Below, piece by piece: positions 22,949 through 23,548 of a stretch of DNA of 23,548 nt. Position 1 is the first letter of the stretch. Each line of letters begins with the position of its first letter. This DNA is from a virus. Under the pieces are notes generated by a model. The model did no database searches. It saw only the letters and a program-made list of their open reading frames with translations, and was not told the origin of the DNA. The stretch spans positions 1 through 23,548 of IMG/VR virus record IMGVR_UViG_3300006919_000462, one strand, 5' to 3'. The position numbers and the translations under genes are program-made.

Positions 22949-23218
22949 ATGAATTTCGATCCGATCTCCTACGCCATTCAGCGAGTCGATCTGCTGCAGA
23001 TGCGGGTCAAAGACCTGGAAGAGAGAGATCAGCGGAAACAAGAAGCAATTGGCAATCACGACAAAAGGATAGACTCGCTGGAGTTATGGCGAGCATCCTT
23101 GATGCGGCTGCTGCAGAAATGGCCATACCTGGCGGCGCCGGCAGTCATAACCACCCTGAACCTAGCACCAGAAGAAACCGTAAAACTCGCCATAGACGTA
23201 TTAAAGGCGGCGGTTTGA
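22949..23218 (+). CDS. coiled coil plus hydrophobic segment, XhlA/holin-like topology
   Basis: 89 residues from ATG 22949, which has AGGTGGGAG just upstream; a GTG at 22940 would add three residues. The N-terminal half is a coiled coil ('RVDLLQMRVKDLEERDQRK' and 'HDKRIDSLELWR'), followed by a hydrophobic segment (about 58-71, 'WPYLAAPAVITTLNL') and a C-terminal amphipathic helix. This coiled-coil-then-membrane topology is like XhlA-type holin partners, without clear family identity. It follows the spanins and its TGA stop overlaps the TTG start of the next tiny gene (TTGA). A part in lysis timing is plausible by position. Confidence 0.65.
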   Translation: MNFDPISYAIQRVDLLQMRVKDLEERDQRKQEAIGNHDKRIDSLELWRASLMRLLQKWPYLAAPAVITTLNLAPEETVKLAIDVLKAAV

Positions 23219-23319
23219 GAAAGCTCTTTTGGTTGGTGATGTGGGCTGCGGCCGTCGTGACCTCAATGCGTTATGGCGCCACAATCGCTATTGCTTTCCG
23301 TGATTCTGGTGCGTTCTAA
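23215..23319 (+). CDS. 34-aa single-TM protein with TTG start
   Basis: A TTG at 23215 overlaps the preceding stop (TTGA, 23215-23218) and has AAAGG about seven bases upstream. The 34-residue product (MRKLFWLVMWAAAVVTSM at the start) has a basic N-terminus and one transmembrane helix, then a short polar tail. The same frame is open far upstream, with ATG codons at 22921 and 23086, but those longer forms overlap the preceding gene and have an unlikely Arg/Ser/His-rich composition. The last gene of the lysis series; possibly a holin-like or other small membrane protein. Start choice is inferred. Confidence 0.5.
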   Translation: MRKLFWLVMWAAAVVTSMRYGATIAIAFRDSGAF

Positions 23320-23327
23320 GGGCTCTT

Positions 23328-23387
23328 ACACAAGCGTTGGACGTATTGTGTTGGCTACACGCACGCGGACAGAGCACGCGGCGCTCT
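23328..23387. terminator. possible weak terminator between convergent genes
   Basis: Two short inverted repeats lie between convergent genes: ACACAA (23328-23333) / TTGTGT (23346-23351), and AGAGC (23371-23375) / GCTCT (23383-23387). Neither has a proper T-run on either strand. The location is where terminators are expected, but the structures are weak. Confidence 0.25.
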
Positions 23388-23397
23388 TTGGTAAGTG

Positions 23398-23548
23398 TTA
23401 GTGATTGCTGGCGAATGGTGTTTCAGCGTGCTTGTAAGGGTTGGGCGGCTCGTCGCTTTCCCAGTCCAAAAGTTCGCCGCATTTAGAGCACGTCTCCAGA
23501 TCCAGAAAAATTGGATCACGCTCGACCGTCCCGCAATCCCCGCAGAAA
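23398..23548 (-). CDS. zinc-ribbon protein, 3' part (partial at window edge)
   Basis: The - strand is open from the right edge to a TAA at 23398, giving the last 49 residues of a protein whose start lies outside the window. It shows two Cys pairs, FCGDCG and TCSKCG, separated by 16 residues (TVERDPIFLDLE within), the layout of a treble-clef or zinc-ribbon fold. The tail is Pro/Asp/Glu-rich and ends in ASNH. It is convergent with the lysis genes, so it belongs to another transcription unit, perhaps the phage early region or flanking DNA. Function unknown. Confidence 0.6.
   Translation of the reverse strand, partial: FCGDCGTVERDPIFLDLETCSKCGELLDWESDEPPNPYKHAETPFASNH

Noticed and set aside
22921-23214. 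Long frame from ATG 22921 (overlapping the spanin stop by TGATG) through the 34-residue TM gene
   Set aside because: Composition is Arg/Ser/His-rich and low in hydrophobic core residues, while the alternative frame gives a coherent coiled-coil protein with a good ribosome site.
1-23548. CRISPR arrays, tRNA genes, IS elements, integrase or attachment sites
   Set aside because: No regularly spaced repeats, cloverleaf-capable segments, transposase or recombinase motifs were seen.

Overview
The window is a bacteriophage (or prophage) structural and lysis region of P22-like podovirus type. The order small terminase, large terminase, portal, scaffold, P22-fold coat, gp4-like tail accessory factor, gp10-like stabilization protein, ejection proteins, tail fibre and lysis genes is the classic short-tailed P22 morphogenesis order, and nearly everything lies on the + strand. 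An alphaproteobacterial host (probably Hyphomicrobiales/rhizobia-like) is inferred from a DUF6456-like protein, a DUF2793-type tail domain and the general character of the proteins. No integrase, repressor or host gene is visible, so lytic phage and prophage cannot be told apart.

Layout. Bases 58-1685: end of an early/middle region with a DEDDh 3'-5' exoribonuclease-like protein, two unknown small proteins and a DUF6456-like helical protein placed where lambdoid phages keep their late regulator. Bases 1686-2001: a non-coding regulatory interval with three adjacent palindromes, a strong rho-independent terminator, and a site matching 15 of 16 bases of the chromosomal ParB-binding sequence parS. 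Bases 2002-8115: DNA packaging and head genes; a second terminator-like hairpin with the same 3' sequence as the first lies just before the scaffold gene. Bases 8115-10479: head completion and tail connector, including a gp4-like protein carrying a fibre-type insert and a 44-codon gene in the tail-needle position. Bases 10479-16591: four ejection (internal virion) proteins, with a possible 36-codon membrane protein on the opposite strand between the last two. Bases 16722-20772: composite tail fibre, LamG-type second fibre or tip, DUF4376-type protein and a coiled-coil protein. Bases 20793-23319: a four-TM coiled-coil protein, an M15 peptidase endolysin with its own membrane segment, an overlapping inner/outer spanin pair and two tiny membrane-type proteins, nearly all joined by 1-4 base start/stop overlaps. 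The right edge holds the 3' part of a convergent zinc-ribbon gene.

How it works together (inferred from family knowledge): terminase pumps DNA through the portal into a scaffold-built P22-type capsid; gp4- and gp10-like proteins close the portal; ejection proteins leave with the DNA to build a conduit across the envelope; the fibre and LamG proteins bind the host surface; the peptidase, holin-like proteins and spanins release progeny. Observations that known module annotation does not explain are the parS-like site, a perfect 28-base repeat read in two different frames, the paired terminator/start cassettes, the fibre module inside the gp4-like protein and the small hidden genes.
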